Below are positions 1-9,883 of a stretch of 64,000 nucleotides of DNA, in pieces; the stretch's first letter is position 1; each line of letters opens with the position of its first letter. Both the position numbers and the translations under genes were made by a program. The DNA comes from Metabacillus niabensis. GTDB taxonomy: Bacteria; Bacillota; Bacilli; Bacillales; Bacillaceae. Under the pieces are notes generated by a model. It searched no databases, was not told where the DNA came from, and saw only the letters and a program-made list of their open reading frames with translations. The stretch is taken from positions 124,001 through 188,000 of the forward strand of contig NZ_JAIVLH010000012.1 of assembly GCF_020524345.1 (NCBI RefSeq), given 5' to 3'.

Positions 1-739
1 CCGCAATTTCATTCGCTTTCGCGGTTTCATCACTTAGAACAACAATTTCACTCGGTCCAGCAATCATATCGATATCAACGTTTCCAAAGACTTCTCGCTT
101 TGCCAAGGCTACGAAAATATTTCCTGGACCCATAATTTTATCTACGGCAGCGATTGTTTCCGTTCCATATGCTAACGCTGCAATCGCCTGGGCTCCCCCG
201 ACTTTATAAATCTCTTCAATACCAAGTTCTTTAGCAGCAACAAGGACCCCTGCCGGTAGTGTTCCTTCTTGATTTGGCGGTGAAACAAGGACAATTCGCT
301 TTACACCTGCAACTTGTGCTGGAATGACATTCATTAAAACAGATGAAGGATATGCCGCTGTTCCACCCGGTACATACACACCGACTGCATCAAGTGCGGT
401 GATTTTTTGCCCAAGCATTGTTCCTTCTTCATTAAAGCTAAACCATGATTCACGCTTTTGTTTTTCATGGAAAGAACGAATATTAGCTGCAGCTTCGCGG
501 ATGATGTCTACTAATTCTTGATCTAAAGCTTCATAGGCTGCTGCATATTCAGCTTCTGTTACTTTCAAGGAATCTAGTAAAACACGATCAAATTTTTCTG
601 TATAGGAAAATAGAGCGGCATCTCCTTGTCCGCGTACATCCGATATGATGGATTGAACAATTTTCCGTTGTTCCTCTGTCCCCGTATCAATCGTTCGTCT
701 TAAACTAACCTTTTTATCTGTAATGGTTGTAATTTTCAT
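1..739 (-). CDS. hisD: Histidinol dehydrogenase, N-terminal part (cut by window edge)
   Basis: HisD oxidises L-histidinol to histidine in two NAD-dependent steps, the last reactions of histidine synthesis in the cytosol. About 246 codons are present from ATG at 739; the C-terminal part lies outside the window. The family stretches GPGNIFV and DMIAGPSEI are readable, with the upstream [10 protein letters not shown] segment. The start is three bases after the hisG stop, so the two are translationally coupled in the hisZ-hisG-hisD operon. Identification is by recalled family motifs; certain for family and gene. Confidence 0.96.
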   Translation of the reverse strand, partial: MKITTITDKKVSLRRTIDTGTEEQRKIVQSIISDVRGQGDAALFSYTEKFDRVLLDSLKVTEAEYAAAYEALDQELVDIIREAAANIRSFHEKQKRESWFSFNEEGTMLGQKITALDAVGVYVPGGTAAYPSSVLMNVIPAQVAGVKRIVLVSPPNQEGTLPAGVLVAAKELGIEEIYKVGGAQAIAALAYGTETIAAVDKIMGPGNIFVALAKREVFGNVDIDMIAGPSEIVVLSDETAKANEIA

Positions 740-742
740 TGA

Positions 743-1372
743 TTAGCCCCCAATGACCTTTGATAGTCGCTCAACTAATTCATCAATCGGTTCATCCTTC
801 ATACGATAGCTTACCGGATTTACGATTAATCGCGATGTAATGTGGCAAATATGCTCAAGCTCGACTAACCCGTTTTCTTTTAATGTTCTTCCTGTTGACA
901 CAATATCAACGATCCGCTCTGCCAATCCGATTAAAGGTGCAAGCTCGATTGATCCATTTAACTTAATAATTTCCACCTGTTCACCTTGCTCGCGGAAGTA
1001 GCTTGATGCTACCTTTGGATATTTTGTAGCCACTTTAGGCGCAACATTGGAGATTTTTGTATCAGGAAGACCAGCAACTGCTAAATAGCACTCACTGATT
1101 TTCAGATCAAGTACCTCATACACATCCCGATCTTCTTCAAGCATGACGTCTTTTCCGGCAATTCCAACATCTGCTACCCCATGCTCAACATATGTCACAA
1201 CATCCATCGGCTTCGCTAAAATGAAGCGGATATTTTCGTTTGGAACATCCAAAATTAATTTTCTGGATTCATCGAACTCGGGAGGAAGCTGATAGCCTGC
1301 ATTGCGAAGCATATCTGCTGCTTCTTCAAAAATTCTTCCTTTTGGCATCGCAATTGTTAACTGTTGACTCAT
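743..1372 (-). CDS. hisG: ATP phosphoribosyltransferase, short form
   Basis: HisG condenses ATP and PRPP, the first and feedback-controlled step of histidine synthesis. The protein is 209 residues starting [13 protein letters not shown]; the length is that of the short form, which lacks the C-terminal regulatory domain and needs HisZ as partner. The ATG at 1372 follows an AGGAGG-like site and lies one base after the hisZ stop. An upstream in-frame extension to 1399 runs back into hisZ and lacks its own ribosome site, so it was not used. hisZ directly upstream supports the hetero-octameric HisZG enzyme. Confidence 0.96.
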   Translation of the reverse strand: MSQQLTIAMPKGRIFEEAADMLRNAGYQLPPEFDESRKLILDVPNENIRFILAKPMDVVTYVEHGVADVGIAGKDVMLEEDRDVYEVLDLKISECYLAVAGLPDTKISNVAPKVATKYPKVASSYFREQGEQVEIIKLNGSIELAPLIGLAERIVDIVSTGRTLKENGLVELEHICHITSRLIVNPVSYRMKDEPIDELVERLSKVIGG

Positions 1373-1373
1373 C

Positions 1374-2540
1374 TTACAGCTCCTCCTTTCGAGAACCAAT
1401 AAAATAACTTACTTCTTCAAATTTTTTTGTATATGCATCAACATCTTTAATACCGGTAATATCCTGCATGACAACTCGTTTATTTGATTGTCTTAGCTCT
1501 GTTGCAAAGATAATTGCCTCAGCACGACGTTCTTGACTGTATATCACACATTGAAGTGTTGCTTCTTCTGTAACGTTAAGGGCTTCGATTAAACGATCCA
1601 GGTGCAGACCAAACCCTGTTGCAGGTGCCGCACGGTTGAACTTTTCAAATAAGTGGTCATAGCGTCCGCCATTTCCAATCGGAAATCCAACATTATCTGC
1701 ATACACTTCAAATAAAACACCTGTGTAATAGCTCATATGGCTGACGATATTTAAATCAAGTTTTAGATAGTCTGTTACTTGATATGCTTCAAGTGCACTC
1801 CAAATTTGTGAGATTTCTTCTAAAGAGCTAAGAGCTTCCTGTGAGGTAACAAGTTCTTTCGCTTCATTTACTTTTTCAATGCCTCCACGAAGTGTTAATA
1901 GAGTAAACAAACGCTCTTTATCAATAGAGGATAAAGGTAAGCTTTTTACATGCTCGCGGTAGCCTACATAGTTTTTCTCATACAGGAATCGTCTTAACAC
2001 ATCTGCCCGTTCCTGATTTCCCAGCACTTCTTTAAATAAGGCATTTGCGTAACCAATATGGCCGATCGCAATTTTGAAATTATTCAGTCCTGCTTTCTTT
2101 AGCACTGAAACCATTAAGGCAATCACTTCAGCATCAGCGCTTGAAGTGCCATCACCGATTAGTTCTACCCCTACTTGTTCAAATTCAGCAGGACGTCCAC
2201 CTTCATGCTGTTGGGCACGAAATACATTTGCTGAGTACGCAAGTCGTTGCGGATAGAGGTTGTTAAATAGTTTTGAAGCAGCTACACGTGCAATTGGTGC
2301 TGTCATATCAGGACGAAGCACTAATGTGTGGCCTTGTTGATCAAGTAATTTAAAAAGCTGTTGATCCAGGATAGCGGATTGAACGCCGACTGTTTCGTAA
2401 TATTCCAGTGTTGGTGTTTCGATAAATTCAAATCCCCAGCCTTCAATTTCGGTTGTCATTTCATTTCGTGTTTTCTTTTTTACTTCATATAGATTTGGTA
2501 ATGTATCAACCATCCCAAGTGGTTTTTCAAACATAAACAT
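1374..2540 (-). CDS. hisZ: ATP phosphoribosyltransferase regulatory subunit
   Basis: HisZ is a histidyl-tRNA-synthetase-like protein that binds short HisG and confers histidine feedback inhibition; it does not charge tRNA. The 388-residue protein begins [19 protein letters not shown], matching the Bacillus N-terminus. The class II synthetase core is visible ([12 protein letters not shown] near residue 75-90, later GNGGRYDHL). ATG at 2540 was preferred over ATG at 2564 because a GGGGGT purine run sits about ten bases upstream and the homologues start there. It is the first gene of the operon. Confidence 0.95.
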   Translation of the reverse strand: MFMFEKPLGMVDTLPNLYEVKKKTRNEMTTEIEGWGFEFIETPTLEYYETVGVQSAILDQQLFKLLDQQGHTLVLRPDMTAPIARVAASKLFNNLYPQRLAYSANVFRAQQHEGGRPAEFEQVGVELIGDGTSSADAEVIALMVSVLKKAGLNNFKIAIGHIGYANALFKEVLGNQERADVLRRFLYEKNYVGYREHVKSLPLSSIDKERLFTLLTLRGGIEKVNEAKELVTSQEALSSLEEISQIWSALEAYQVTDYLKLDLNIVSHMSYYTGVLFEVYADNVGFPIGNGGRYDHLFEKFNRAAPATGFGLHLDRLIEALNVTEEATLQCVIYSQERRAEAIIFATELRQSNKRVVMQDITGIKDVDAYTKKFEEVSYFIGSRKEEL

Positions 2541-2613
2541 ATGTGTCAGTACCCCCGTCGTCATTGAATACTAAGTTAATTTTCAGAATCCTTTACTTCG
2601 CTAATATGCTAAT

Positions 2614-2642
2614 ATACTACCAAAGTGAAGGGGATATTTCAA
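2614..2642 (-). promoter_or_regulatory. SigA promoter of the his operon
   Basis: On the minus strand TTGAAA (2642-2637) and TAGTAT (2619-2614) are separated by exactly 17 bases. Transcription would start near 2607, giving a leader of about 65 bases before hisZ. That leader is too short for a T-box and no T-box sequence was seen. Confidence 0.65.
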
Positions 2643-2767
2643 GGAATTACTATATATTAGGTGAAATTTGTTTAGTTTACATATTATTCTGACTTTTGAG
2701 TGTTTAAACAAACGTTTGATTAAGGCCAAGTTTGGCACTTAGATGCTTATGTAAAAAGTGTTGTGGT

Positions 2768-2805
2768 GGCTGATTGCAGCTCCAGGTTGCTCGCTTCAAT
2801 CAACC
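2768..2805 (+). repeat. Short copy of the dispersed TTGATTG...CAATCAA element
   Basis: About 38 bases carrying only the two ends of the 127-129 bp element found at 56879 and 59989: GCTGATTGCAGCTCCAGG, then TTGCTCGCTTCAATCAACC. The ends form an inverted repeat. It has the same orientation as the other three copies and looks like an internal deletion derivative. Confidence 0.7.
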
Positions 2806-2882
2806 TAAATAGTCTCTGCTAGAGACCCTTTTGATTAAAAAAGTATATAACATGAACCTTAAATCACTTGTTCAACTAAAAG

Positions 2883-2912
2883 AAAAAGCCACTAGTTTGT
2901 ACTAGCAGCTTC
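2883..2912 (-). terminator. Possible terminator at the 3' end of yvoF
   Basis: On the minus strand AGCTGCTAGT-acaa-ACTAGTGGCT forms a ten-base stem with two mismatches, followed by TTTTTC. It overlaps the yvoF stop codon and would end the hprK-lgt-yvoD-ppaX-yvoF transcript. Confidence 0.5.
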
Positions 2913-3413
2913 TTCTCTTTTTGCCAGTTCTTCTTTTGTATAGATGATTTGCATCGGGTTTCCACCGACGAAGGCTCCTGCGGGGACATCTTTGTGAACA
3001 AGAGTTCCAGCTGAGACAATAGCTCCGTCGCCAATGATGATACCTGGCAGGATTGTTGTATTTGCTCCTATCATTACTTCATCACCAATTTGAACATCAC
3101 CAAGCCGGTATTCTTTAATCAAATATTCGTGAGCGAGAATGGTTGTGTTATAGCCGATGACCGTGTTTCTTCCAACCGATATCTTTTCCGGAAACATGAC
3201 ATCAAGCATCACCATAAGCGCGAATGAGGTTTGATCACCGATTTTCATGTGTAAAAAAGTACGATAGAGCCAATTTTTCATTGCTAAAAATGGTGTATAA
3301 CGTGCAAGTTGAATCACAACAAAGTTCCGAACAACCTTCCAAAACGGGACGGTTTTATACACATGCCAAAGCGAGTTGGCTCCTGACACAGGGTATCTTG
3401 TTGTTCTCCTCAC
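2892..3413 (-). CDS. yvoF: Hexapeptide-repeat acyltransferase YvoF
   Basis: Putative O- or N-acetyltransferase of the left-handed beta-helix family, 173 residues; substrate unknown. Hexapeptide turns are visible in the second half (KISVGRNTVIGYNTTIL, then VQIGDEVMIGANTTILPG and IIGDGAIVSAGTLV), ending with the usual GGNPMQII loop. The start is GTG at 3413, one base after the ppaX stop, giving MRRTTRYPVSGANSLWHVYK as in Bacillus YvoF. It is last in the hprK-lgt-yvoD-ppaX-yvoF cluster. Function is inferred from fold only. Confidence 0.9.
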   Translation of the reverse strand: MRRTTRYPVSGANSLWHVYKTVPFWKVVRNFVVIQLARYTPFLAMKNWLYRTFLHMKIGDQTSFALMVMLDVMFPEKISVGRNTVIGYNTTILAHEYLIKEYRLGDVQIGDEVMIGANTTILPGIIIGDGAIVSAGTLVHKDVPAGAFVGGNPMQIIYTKEELAKREEAASTN

Positions 3414-3414
3414 C

Positions 3415-4056
3415 TTATTTCACTCCAACAATTGGAAGTAGATCACTCATTCTTTCTAGTAAATAATCCGGATTGTAGCTGCTGATATACTCTCTGCCTT
3501 TTATACTCCAGGAAACACCGGCTGTTTTGGTACCGGCATTTTTTCCCGCTTCCACATCATGGTGATTATCACCGACCATGATCGCTTCCTCCGGTTTTGA
3601 ATCAAGCTGTGCTAATGCGTTTAAAACAGGTTCCGGATGCGGCTTTGCGTTTTCAACATCATCAAGAGTGACAACAACATCAAAAAACTGATCAAGCTTT
3701 GTAAGCTTTAGCCCCATGTTCACGGTATCGCGGATTTTCGTTGTCACAATACCGAGTTTGAAGCCATGCTCCTTAAGTGTTTTGATTGTTTCAAACACTG
3801 TTTCGTATTCCGTTACAAGCGTGTCATGTTGTTCATGATTAAACTTGCGATACACCTTCACCATTTCTTCTGTTTTCTCCGGGTTGATACTTGTGAATGT
3901 ATCATAAAGAGTTGGGCCGATAAACGGCAAAACATCTTCTCTTTTATATTGGTCCGGATAATACGAATGTAGTGTGTGGAGAAAGGATTCAATAATTAAT
4001 TCATTTGTATTGATCAATGTTCCGTCCAGGTCAAATAATAGTGTATTAATTTTCAT
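3415..4056 (-). CDS. ppaX: Pyrophosphatase PpaX (HAD family)
   Basis: HAD hydrolase of 213 residues. In Bacillus this enzyme hydrolyses the pyrophosphate formed when HprK/P dephosphorylates Ser-P-HPr by phosphorolysis. Motif I FDLDGT places the catalytic aspartates at D9 and D11; motif [14 protein letters not shown] is in the C-terminal half. Its N-terminus overlaps the end of yvoD by 11 bases. Presence beside hprK supports this role over a phosphoglycolate phosphatase. Confidence 0.93.
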   Translation of the reverse strand: MKINTLLFDLDGTLINTNELIIESFLHTLHSYYPDQYKREDVLPFIGPTLYDTFTSINPEKTEEMVKVYRKFNHEQHDTLVTEYETVFETIKTLKEHGFKLGIVTTKIRDTVNMGLKLTKLDQFFDVVVTLDDVENAKPHPEPVLNALAQLDSKPEEAIMVGDNHHDVEAGKNAGTKTAGVSWSIKGREYISSYNPDYLLERMSDLLPIVGVK

Positions 4057-4993
4057 ATGTCGCTTCCTTTCTTCTAGGTGCTGTTTCGAATTTTCTCCAG
4101 ATAGCTGCTACTGTCATCGTAAGAATAATCGCCACAGACAAACGAATAACAAGCAACGGCCATACCGGAATTCCTAATGGAATAAAAATTAATGTATCCT
4201 CTACAACTGCATGACAGGATACTAAAAAGATAAAAGCCAATGTTAAATCCTTATAGCTTACACCATCTTCTTTGACTGCTTGGATCATAACACCTGCTCC
4301 GTATGCCAACCCAATTGTTAATCCTGCCACCAATGTCATCGATGTGTTTTCCTTCATACCAAGCATTCTTGTAACAGGGGCCATCCAACGGGTAAATACA
4401 TTTAAAATTCCATAATCCTTTAAGTATTGAATAACCACCATTAACGGGATAACAATTAACGCTAATTGAACAATACCAAGTGTTGCTTTTTGTAACGCAA
4501 GGACGATGATTTCAAACCAACCGTTTGGTACCACACTCGTTTGACTAACAAATCCGTATTGTGCCGTTTCACCTCCGCCTTGCCAGGCAAGGTTTACGAC
4601 GATGGCGGAACTTATGGCAAGACCGAGTCTTACAATCAAAATGATCCATAGCTTCAACCCAACCTTTGCCGCCACAGAGGATTCCACGAGTAAATTATGT
4701 GAAAAGGAAAGCATCAACGCTAAGATAAATACTTCCTTCACGGTTAATTCCAAAGATAATATGGCACCAATTCCAGCATATAGATTAAGAAAGTTCCCTA
4801 TGACAAGCGGGATAGCTGCTTCACCTGATAATCCGAAAATCCCCATCAATGGTGAAATCAGCTTTACAATCCACCCTAATACGGGTGTATATTGCAGCAG
4901 GCTTACAATCAATGTAATTGGAAAAATAACTTTTCCTAATGTCCAGGTTGTCTGCAATCCTGCCTTCAAGCCTGTTTTCAAACTGTCAAACAC
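4046..4993 (-). CDS. yvoD: Membrane protein with nucleoside-recognition (Gate) domains, YvoD
   Basis: A 315-residue integral membrane protein with roughly eight hydrophobic segments. It has two Gate-type modules like those of SpmA/SpmB and nucleoside permeases ([16 protein letters not shown] in the first half, [16 protein letters not shown] in the second). Transported substrate is unknown. The start is GTG at 4993 behind a GGGAGAGGG purine run. It lies between lgt and ppaX and overlaps ppaX, so it belongs to the same transcript. Named by resemblance and position. Confidence 0.88.
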   Translation of the reverse strand: MFDSLKTGLKAGLQTTWTLGKVIFPITLIVSLLQYTPVLGWIVKLISPLMGIFGLSGEAAIPLVIGNFLNLYAGIGAILSLELTVKEVFILALMLSFSHNLLVESSVAAKVGLKLWIILIVRLGLAISSAIVVNLAWQGGGETAQYGFVSQTSVVPNGWFEIIVLALQKATLGIVQLALIVIPLMVVIQYLKDYGILNVFTRWMAPVTRMLGMKENTSMTLVAGLTIGLAYGAGVMIQAVKEDGVSYKDLTLAFIFLVSCHAVVEDTLIFIPLGIPVWPLLVIRLSVAIILTMTVAAIWRKFETAPRRKEATYEN

Positions 4994-5038
4994 TTTGACC
5001 CTCTCCCTTGATGTAAAAATTGCTAATCGGCCAGGGTT

Positions 5039-5857
5039 TTATTGACTCGCATCTAAATAGCGTTCTTTTGAATAGCCCTTCATCCGTCGGAAAATGATCA
5101 CTCCTACAGCAATAAGGATCAGAACAATAGAAATCACTTGTGCAATTCGCAATGTATCTGTCAGCATTAAGCTATCTGTTCTAAGTCCTTCAACGAAAAA
5201 GCGTCCGATGGAATACCAGATCACATATGTTAAGAAAAGCTCCCCGCGTCTGAAGTTTGCTTTTCGGAGCAACATGAGACCGATAAATCCAACAAGGCTC
5301 CATAATGATTCATATAAAAAAGTTGGATGGTAATATTGTCCATTTATATACATTTGATTGACGATAAAATCAGGTAAAAGTAAACCTTCCAAAAACTCTC
5401 TTGTTACAGGTCCTCCATGTGCTTCCTGATTCATAAAGTTTCCCCAACGGCCGATCGCTTGACCTAGAATAATACTTGGTGCCGCAATATCAGCCAATTT
5501 CCAAAACGAAATATTCTTCACTTTGGCAAATACTGCCCCAGTTATAACGGCAGCGATTAATCCACCGTGAATCGCTAGTCCGCCATTCCAGATCTTAATA
5601 ATGTCACCTGGATTTTGAGAATAGTAATCCCACTGAAAGATAACATAGTAGATTCTCGCCCCGATGATAGCAATTGGAATCGCAAACAACACAAGGTCCA
5701 CAAATGTGTCTTTATGTAATCCGCGTCTTTCACTTTCCTTTACCGCAATGAACAGTGCGAGTAATGCTCCAAGACCAATAATCACACCATACCAGTGAAT
5801 TTGCAGTGGCCCTAATTCAAGGGCAATCGGATCAAGAGGCTTAATACTTTCTTCCAT
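5039..5857 (-). CDS. lgt: Prolipoprotein diacylglyceryl transferase
   Basis: Lgt moves diacylglycerol from phosphatidylglycerol to the lipobox cysteine of prolipoproteins in the membrane. The 272-residue protein has about seven membrane segments, the HGGL motif at residues 97-100 and the signature [14 protein letters not shown] at 136-149 with the essential arginine and asparagine. ATG at 5857 ([10 protein letters not shown]) was chosen because a GAGGGAG site sits eight bases upstream and homologues start there; a longer in-frame reading to 5905 has no ribosome site. Several lipoproteins in this window (15291, 46412, 49473) would be its clients. Confidence 0.96.
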   Translation of the reverse strand: MEESIKPLDPIALELGPLQIHWYGVIIGLGALLALFIAVKESERRGLHKDTFVDLVLFAIPIAIIGARIYYVIFQWDYYSQNPGDIIKIWNGGLAIHGGLIAAVITGAVFAKVKNISFWKLADIAAPSIILGQAIGRWGNFMNQEAHGGPVTREFLEGLLLPDFIVNQMYINGQYYHPTFLYESLWSLVGFIGLMLLRKANFRRGELFLTYVIWYSIGRFFVEGLRTDSLMLTDTLRIAQVISIVLILIAVGVIIFRRMKGYSKERYLDASQ

Positions 5858-5991
5858 GTCTTCATCTCCCTCTATGTATGATTGTTGCTTTTTTATCCTC
5901 TTCATTCAGGAGTTTCCGTAAGCACAATCATATTTATTTTACTTCTTTTATGTATTGATATCTACCTAATGTTTCCAATTAAAAAGGAGTG

Positions 5992-6014
5992 GGAATCGGT
6001 CGTTTTCCGATTCC
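5992..6014 (-). terminator. Terminator-like hairpin between hprK and lgt
   Basis: GGAATCGG and CCGATTCC form an eight-base stem with a seven-base loop. On the minus strand it is followed by CACTCCTTTTT. It may limit read-through from hprK into lgt. Confidence 0.5.
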
Positions 6015-6026
6015 ATTTTAAGTTGA

Positions 6027-6962
6027 TTATTCCTCTTCGTGATCTCCTTCTTCAATCACACCTGCAAGCTTGTTTGTAAACTGCTCAGCCGCATTTACAC
6101 CCATTCTTTTTAAGCGATGGTTCATCGCAGCTACTTCAATAATAACGGATAAATTTCGTCCAGGACGAACAGGAACTGTTAGCTTTGTTATATCTGTATC
6201 AATGATCCTCATTTTATCTTCTTCTAGTCCCAAACGGTCATATTGTTTATTTTTATCCCATATTTCAAGATTAATCACAAGGGTGATACGTTTGAAGCTT
6301 CGAACAGCACCTGCACCAAATAATGTCATAACATTGATAATGCCCAGTCCTCTAATTTCCAACAAATGTTCAATTAGCTCAGGCGCACTACCGATTAGTG
6401 TATCGGTGTCTTCCTGGCGAATTTCAACACAATCATCGGCAACAAGACGGTGTCCACGCTTGACAAGTTCAAGAGCTGTTTCACTTTTCCCGACACCACT
6501 TTTTCCTATAATTAACACTCCGACTCCGTAAATATCAACTAATACGCCATGAACCGCAGTTGTCGGCGCTAATTTTCCTTCAAGGAAATTTGTTAAATGG
6601 CTTGATAAGCGCGTTGTTTTCATTGGAGATCGCAATACAGGAACCCCTTCTCGTTCCGATGCTTCAATAAGCTCTTGAGGCGTTTCCATTTCTCTTGTCA
6701 CAATGATCGCAGGCGTAATATCTGTGCAAAGCTCGTCCATGCGATGTGTCTTTTCCTGTGGTGAAAGCTGATGGAAAAACGATAGCTCAGTTTTCCCGAG
6801 CAGTTGAACACGTTCCTTTGGGTAGTATGTAAAAAAGCCGGCCATTTCAATTCCAGGACGTGACAGGTCACTTGTTGTTATCGGACGATTGATTCCTTCT
6901 TCTCCACTAACGATTTCGAAATTAAATTTATCAACTAGATCTTTTGTGCGAACTTTTGGCAT
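6027..6962 (-). CDS. hprK: HPr kinase/phosphorylase
   Basis: Bifunctional enzyme that phosphorylates HPr on Ser46 with ATP or removes that phosphate by phosphorolysis, setting carbon catabolite repression through CcpA. The length of 311 residues is typical. The P-loop GKSGVGKS is at 153-160 and the HprK signature [19 protein letters not shown] at about 200-218. ATG at 6962 follows AAAGGAGG. It heads the cluster with lgt, yvoD and ppaX, the last of which removes the pyrophosphate HprK makes. The mtl and TRAP sugar operons in this window are plausible CcpA targets. Confidence 0.97.
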   Translation of the reverse strand: MPKVRTKDLVDKFNFEIVSGEEGINRPITTSDLSRPGIEMAGFFTYYPKERVQLLGKTELSFFHQLSPQEKTHRMDELCTDITPAIIVTREMETPQELIEASEREGVPVLRSPMKTTRLSSHLTNFLEGKLAPTTAVHGVLVDIYGVGVLIIGKSGVGKSETALELVKRGHRLVADDCVEIRQEDTDTLIGSAPELIEHLLEIRGLGIINVMTLFGAGAVRSFKRITLVINLEIWDKNKQYDRLGLEEDKMRIIDTDITKLTVPVRPGRNLSVIIEVAAMNHRLKRMGVNAAEQFTNKLAGVIEEGDHEEE

Positions 6963-7284
6963 GATGTATCCTCCTTTATGGACATGAAAAGCAAGTGATG
7001 TATTACCGCAAACATTGTTGCTTCTTAATTTGATTGCGCATGGTTGATTGCAGCTCCAGGTTGCTCGCTTTCTGCTTCAATCAACCAAATCATTATTCAT
7101 TCATAGAACGTTGTTGAGAAAAACAACCTTTAGTAAAGAGCCTATAACTTCTGTTTCTATTCTAGCACTTGTACCATACTTTCCAAAATAAAAATTAATT
7201 TATTCTTCTTATAAAACTTATGCGCTACTTTTTTCGTAGAAAGCCTTATATAAAGGTTGAATATGATGACAAGGAGGAATGTTC
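6963..7284. other. Intergenic region between hprK and the amidase gene
   Basis: About 320 bases between divergent genes. It contains a short copy of the TTGATTG element (7042-7086) and the AAGGAGG site of the amidase. No promoter was clear enough to call. Confidence 0.5.
7042..7086 (+). repeat. Short copy of the dispersed TTGATTG...CAATCAA element
   Basis: A 45-base copy starting GGTTGATTGCAGCTCCAGG and ending TCTGCTTCAATCAACC. It differs from the copy at 2768 by a few extra bases near the deletion point. The ends pair as an inverted repeat of about 11 bases. Confidence 0.75.
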
Positions 7285-7965
7285 ATGAAAATTGCAATTG
7301 ATGCGGGACATGGGTATGAAACACCGGGAAAACGGACGGTTGATGGTATGAAGGAGTATGAGTTTAATCGTGCTGTTGCAGGTGAAATGAAGAAGTTATT
7401 GATGAAGTATGAAGGAGTGACCATTTTATTTACTCACTCTGACCAACGGGATGTTCCTCTGAATGAGAGAACCACAAAGGCGAATAAGGAAAAAGTGGAT
7501 GTCTTTATCTCCATTCACGCAAATGCCCACGGCCATGGAAAACAATGGACAAGTGCTGAAGGAATTGAAACCTATGTTTATACAACTAAGCCAAAAACGG
7601 CTACCAGGTTAGCCCAAATGGTTCAGAATGAGCTTATTTCAAGCACAAAACGGAAAAATCGTGGCGTGAAAACAGCTAATTTCCATGTGTTACAAGCAAC
7701 CTCCATGACAGCTATTTTATGTGAATGTGGATTTATGACAAACAAAGAAGAGGCAGCACTGCTTCAAACCTCCAGCTACCGGTTGACATGCGCAAAAGCC
7801 ATTGTTGATGCAATAGTGAAATATTATCAACTAACAAACACAAAAGGCACACGATCATCTACCCATTACAAAGTTCAAGTTGGTGCTTTTTCAAACAAAC
7901 AAAATGCGGAAGCACTTGCAAACGAACTAAAATCAAAAGGATATGATACGTTTATTGTGAAGTAA
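7285..7965 (+). CDS. N-acetylmuramoyl-L-alanine amidase with short C-terminal SPOR segment
   Basis: Zinc amidase (Amidase_3) cutting the bond between muramic acid and the stem peptide. Of 226 residues, the catalytic domain covers about 1-180: DAGHG with H9, a glutamate in EYEF near 24-26, SIHANA with H78, and CECGF with E147. The C-terminus (about 194-226, YKVQVGAFSNKQNAEALANE) is one half of a SPOR glycan-binding fold, about 33 residues instead of 70. There is no signal peptide, as in mother-cell lytic CwlC and phage lysins. ATG at 7285 is seven bases after AAGGAGG; ATG at 7279 is too close to it. Confidence 0.88.
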   Translation: MKIAIDAGHGYETPGKRTVDGMKEYEFNRAVAGEMKKLLMKYEGVTILFTHSDQRDVPLNERTTKANKEKVDVFISIHANAHGHGKQWTSAEGIETYVYTTKPKTATRLAQMVQNELISSTKRKNRGVKTANFHVLQATSMTAILCECGFMTNKEEAALLQTSSYRLTCAKAIVDAIVKYYQLTNTKGTRSSTHYKVQVGAFSNKQNAEALANELKSKGYDTFIVK

Positions 7966-7970
7966 GTAAT

Positions 7971-8007
7971 GAGGGGCAGTCACGATTATGACTGTCCCTC
8001 CTTTTTT
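7971..8007 (+). terminator. Rho-independent terminator of the amidase gene
   Basis: GAGGGGCAGTCA and TGACTGTCCCTC form a 12-base stem (one G-U pair) with a six-base loop, followed by CTTTTTT. It begins five bases after the stop codon. Confidence 0.92.
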
Positions 8008-8008
8008 A

Positions 8009-8187
8009 GTGTCCAGCTCCAGCGCCTAGCCCTAGATCGCACAGGACGTGCAAGTGCAGTCATGGCGATTGATGTCGCGTTTTTGACTGCCTCTAGGGTC
8101 TAGCCACAAATGAATGGAAGACAAAGAACGTCTTCTATTCATTTGCGTCTTATTTGCCTGAGGCTGACCAAGGCGCTTGCGCTTTTC
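8009..8187 (+). repeat. Dispersed structured element AGCTCCAGCGCC...GGCGCTTGCGCTTTTC
   Basis: A stretch of about 179 bases with nested inverted repeats: AGCGCCTAGCC near the left end against GGCGCTTGCGCT at the right end, GCAGTCA (8055) against TGACTGC (8084), TAGCCCTAGA against TCTAGGGTCTAG, and AATGGAAGAC against GTCTTCTATT (8111-8142). The ends match a repeat I remember as widespread in Bacillaceae intergenic DNA. Its right end touches the stop codon of the metallophosphoesterase gene. Confidence 0.65.
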
Positions 8188-9699
8188 TTATGGTCTACTT
8201 CCCGCAGCAACCTTTTCATTTGATAGTTGTTTGTAAATGTTCAACTCAAAATAGGTTGTTGAAACACTTTTATTTGTTTTTTCCACATCAATATCCATTG
8301 TAAATTGTTCTTTTTTCGGATGTTTCTCAGGGTTGTAATAATGATACTTATTTTTATAAGGAGAGTAGGTCCGCACATCAATTGTGTTCGTTTCTTCGTC
8401 CACATGAAGTAAACGAAGAAAACCGCTTCCGCCTTCAGGACCTTTTTGGTAATCGGCTAAAATTTGATAGACTTTGCGATCAACTGTACCATCACCATCA
8501 TCATCAAGCGCATCTATCGCAAGGTGACTGCTATGATAATGTCCACAAAGCACCGCCACAACCTGTTGATTTGGCTTGACGACTTTTTCAAAAATTTCAT
8601 TACCTTTATGACTTCTTTCACCATTCTTTTTTAAGTACTCGTGAAAGGAGAGGATCGCTGTTCGATCAGCATATCGTTCAAGCACATTATTGAGCCACTC
8701 GATTTCTTTTTTTCCAATCCCCCAGCCCATATAAACGAAGATATAATCTTTTCCATTTGCTGAAATCAAATCATAATGCCCCCGGTTTTGGTCAAAAGAT
8801 CCTCCGTAATAGGATTTTTTCATAAACCGCTTCTCTCCAAAATAGGCTTTATAACGATTAAAGTCATGTCCTTCATCATGATTTCCCGGCAGAACTCCAT
8901 AAGGAATACGTGCTACGTCCAACGTATTCATATAAGCACTTGCCCGTTTCCATTGTCTTTCATCATTTCCTTTATTCACAATATCTCCCGTGTGAAACAC
9001 ATATTTAATATTCATCACATCTTTATTCTCAGCAATCCATTCCGTAATCGATTTAAAAATTGCGGGGTAGTCCTGTGCATAATATTGAGTATCTGACATC
9101 CATACAAATGAGTAATCATAGCTTTTGGATTTCTGTGGCAATTGATCCTGGACAATTACACTTACTTTTCGATTTTGAACAAATTCCTCGGCATTTACAT
9201 TCCCTTTTAATTCAAAGGATGTATCACCTGCCACTACACCTTCAATTTCCACCCATTTTCCTTTTACTACATTCCAGCCATACATTGTGACTTGTCTTCC
9301 TGGTAATGATTTCCCCTTCCAATAAAGGGTGATTTTATCAGATGGCTTTATGTCCCGGTGAACCTTTACATCAAAACGATGATAAGGAAATCCAACTTGT
9401 GACTGTGTTTCATTTTCAGACATGTACATCCTTTTTAATGACTGATATTTTTCTTTGGAAAATTCACGCTCTCCTGGTGGAGAATAAGAGCGGGGAGGTT
9501 CTGTTTTTGCAGTATTTTCACTTACCATCATGTCCCCCCTATCTGTTGAGGTGTATTGATGAGCATGAAAATAATTTTGTGGAGCACTTGCTTCGACACT
9601 CAAAGAAGAACTTTCATTACCACTAGTTGGGACAATGGCAGGTAAAAGAAAAATAAAACAAGTAATCATTAACAACTTCTGAAGCCTTCGTTTATCCAT
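8188..9699 (-). CDS. Secreted metallophosphoesterase (calcineurin-like)
   Basis: An exported phosphoesterase of 503 residues; substrate unknown. A signal sequence (MDKRRLQKLLMITCFIFLLP) precedes a linker and a beta-sandwich-like region. The calcineurin fold begins near residue 200, with metal motifs DTQYYAQ, HTGDIVNKGND, PGNHDEG and GHYHSSH. ATG at 9699 was chosen over GTG at 9714 because the signal peptide then starts directly with MDKRR and GGGTGAG lies just upstream. It stands alone, convergent with the amidase and separated from it by a structured repeat. Confidence 0.85.
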   Translation of the reverse strand: MDKRRLQKLLMITCFIFLLPAIVPTSGNESSSLSVEASAPQNYFHAHQYTSTDRGDMMVSENTAKTEPPRSYSPPGEREFSKEKYQSLKRMYMSENETQSQVGFPYHRFDVKVHRDIKPSDKITLYWKGKSLPGRQVTMYGWNVVKGKWVEIEGVVAGDTSFELKGNVNAEEFVQNRKVSVIVQDQLPQKSKSYDYSFVWMSDTQYYAQDYPAIFKSITEWIAENKDVMNIKYVFHTGDIVNKGNDERQWKRASAYMNTLDVARIPYGVLPGNHDEGHDFNRYKAYFGEKRFMKKSYYGGSFDQNRGHYDLISANGKDYIFVYMGWGIGKKEIEWLNNVLERYADRTAILSFHEYLKKNGERSHKGNEIFEKVVKPNQQVVAVLCGHYHSSHLAIDALDDDGDGTVDRKVYQILADYQKGPEGGSGFLRLLHVDEETNTIDVRTYSPYKNKYHYYNPEKHPKKEQFTMDIDVEKTNKSVSTTYFELNIYKQLSNEKVAAGSRP

Positions 9700-9840
9700 G
9701 CAACTCACCCGCACTTAGTATGTGCAGGTTTTGGTATTTTCATTAGAAAAACTTGGCTTATCGCCAAGTCCTAATGGCGAAAAGCCTTTGTTTTTCTTAT
9801 ACTATCATCCATAAAATCTTATACTTTCTGATAGTACTAA

Positions 9841-9873
9841 AAAAAGAGCAAGATTCCCTCCCCTGCTCTTTTT
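9841..9873. terminator. Bidirectional terminator after yvlD
   Basis: AAAAAGAGCA and TGCTCTTTTT form a ten-base stem with a GC-rich 13-base loop. T-runs flank it on both strands, so it can end yvlABCD on the minus strand. Confidence 0.85.
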
Positions 9874-9883
9874 AAACAAACGT

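Larger units (their letters stand above)
2541..2891. other. Intergenic region between yvoF and hisZ
   Basis: About 350 bases without a gene. It holds the his promoter (2614-2642), a short copy of the dispersed TTGATTG element (2768-2805) and a small inverted repeat GTCTCT-GCT-AGAGAC near 2812-2826 followed by CCTTTT on the plus strand. A cre-like or operator-like AAACAAACGTTTGA stretch lies around 2705-2719. Nothing else is recognised. Confidence 0.6.

Noticed and set aside
2541-2891. T-box leader for the his operon
   Set aside because: The predicted leader is about 65 bases and lacks a T-box sequence and specifier hairpin.
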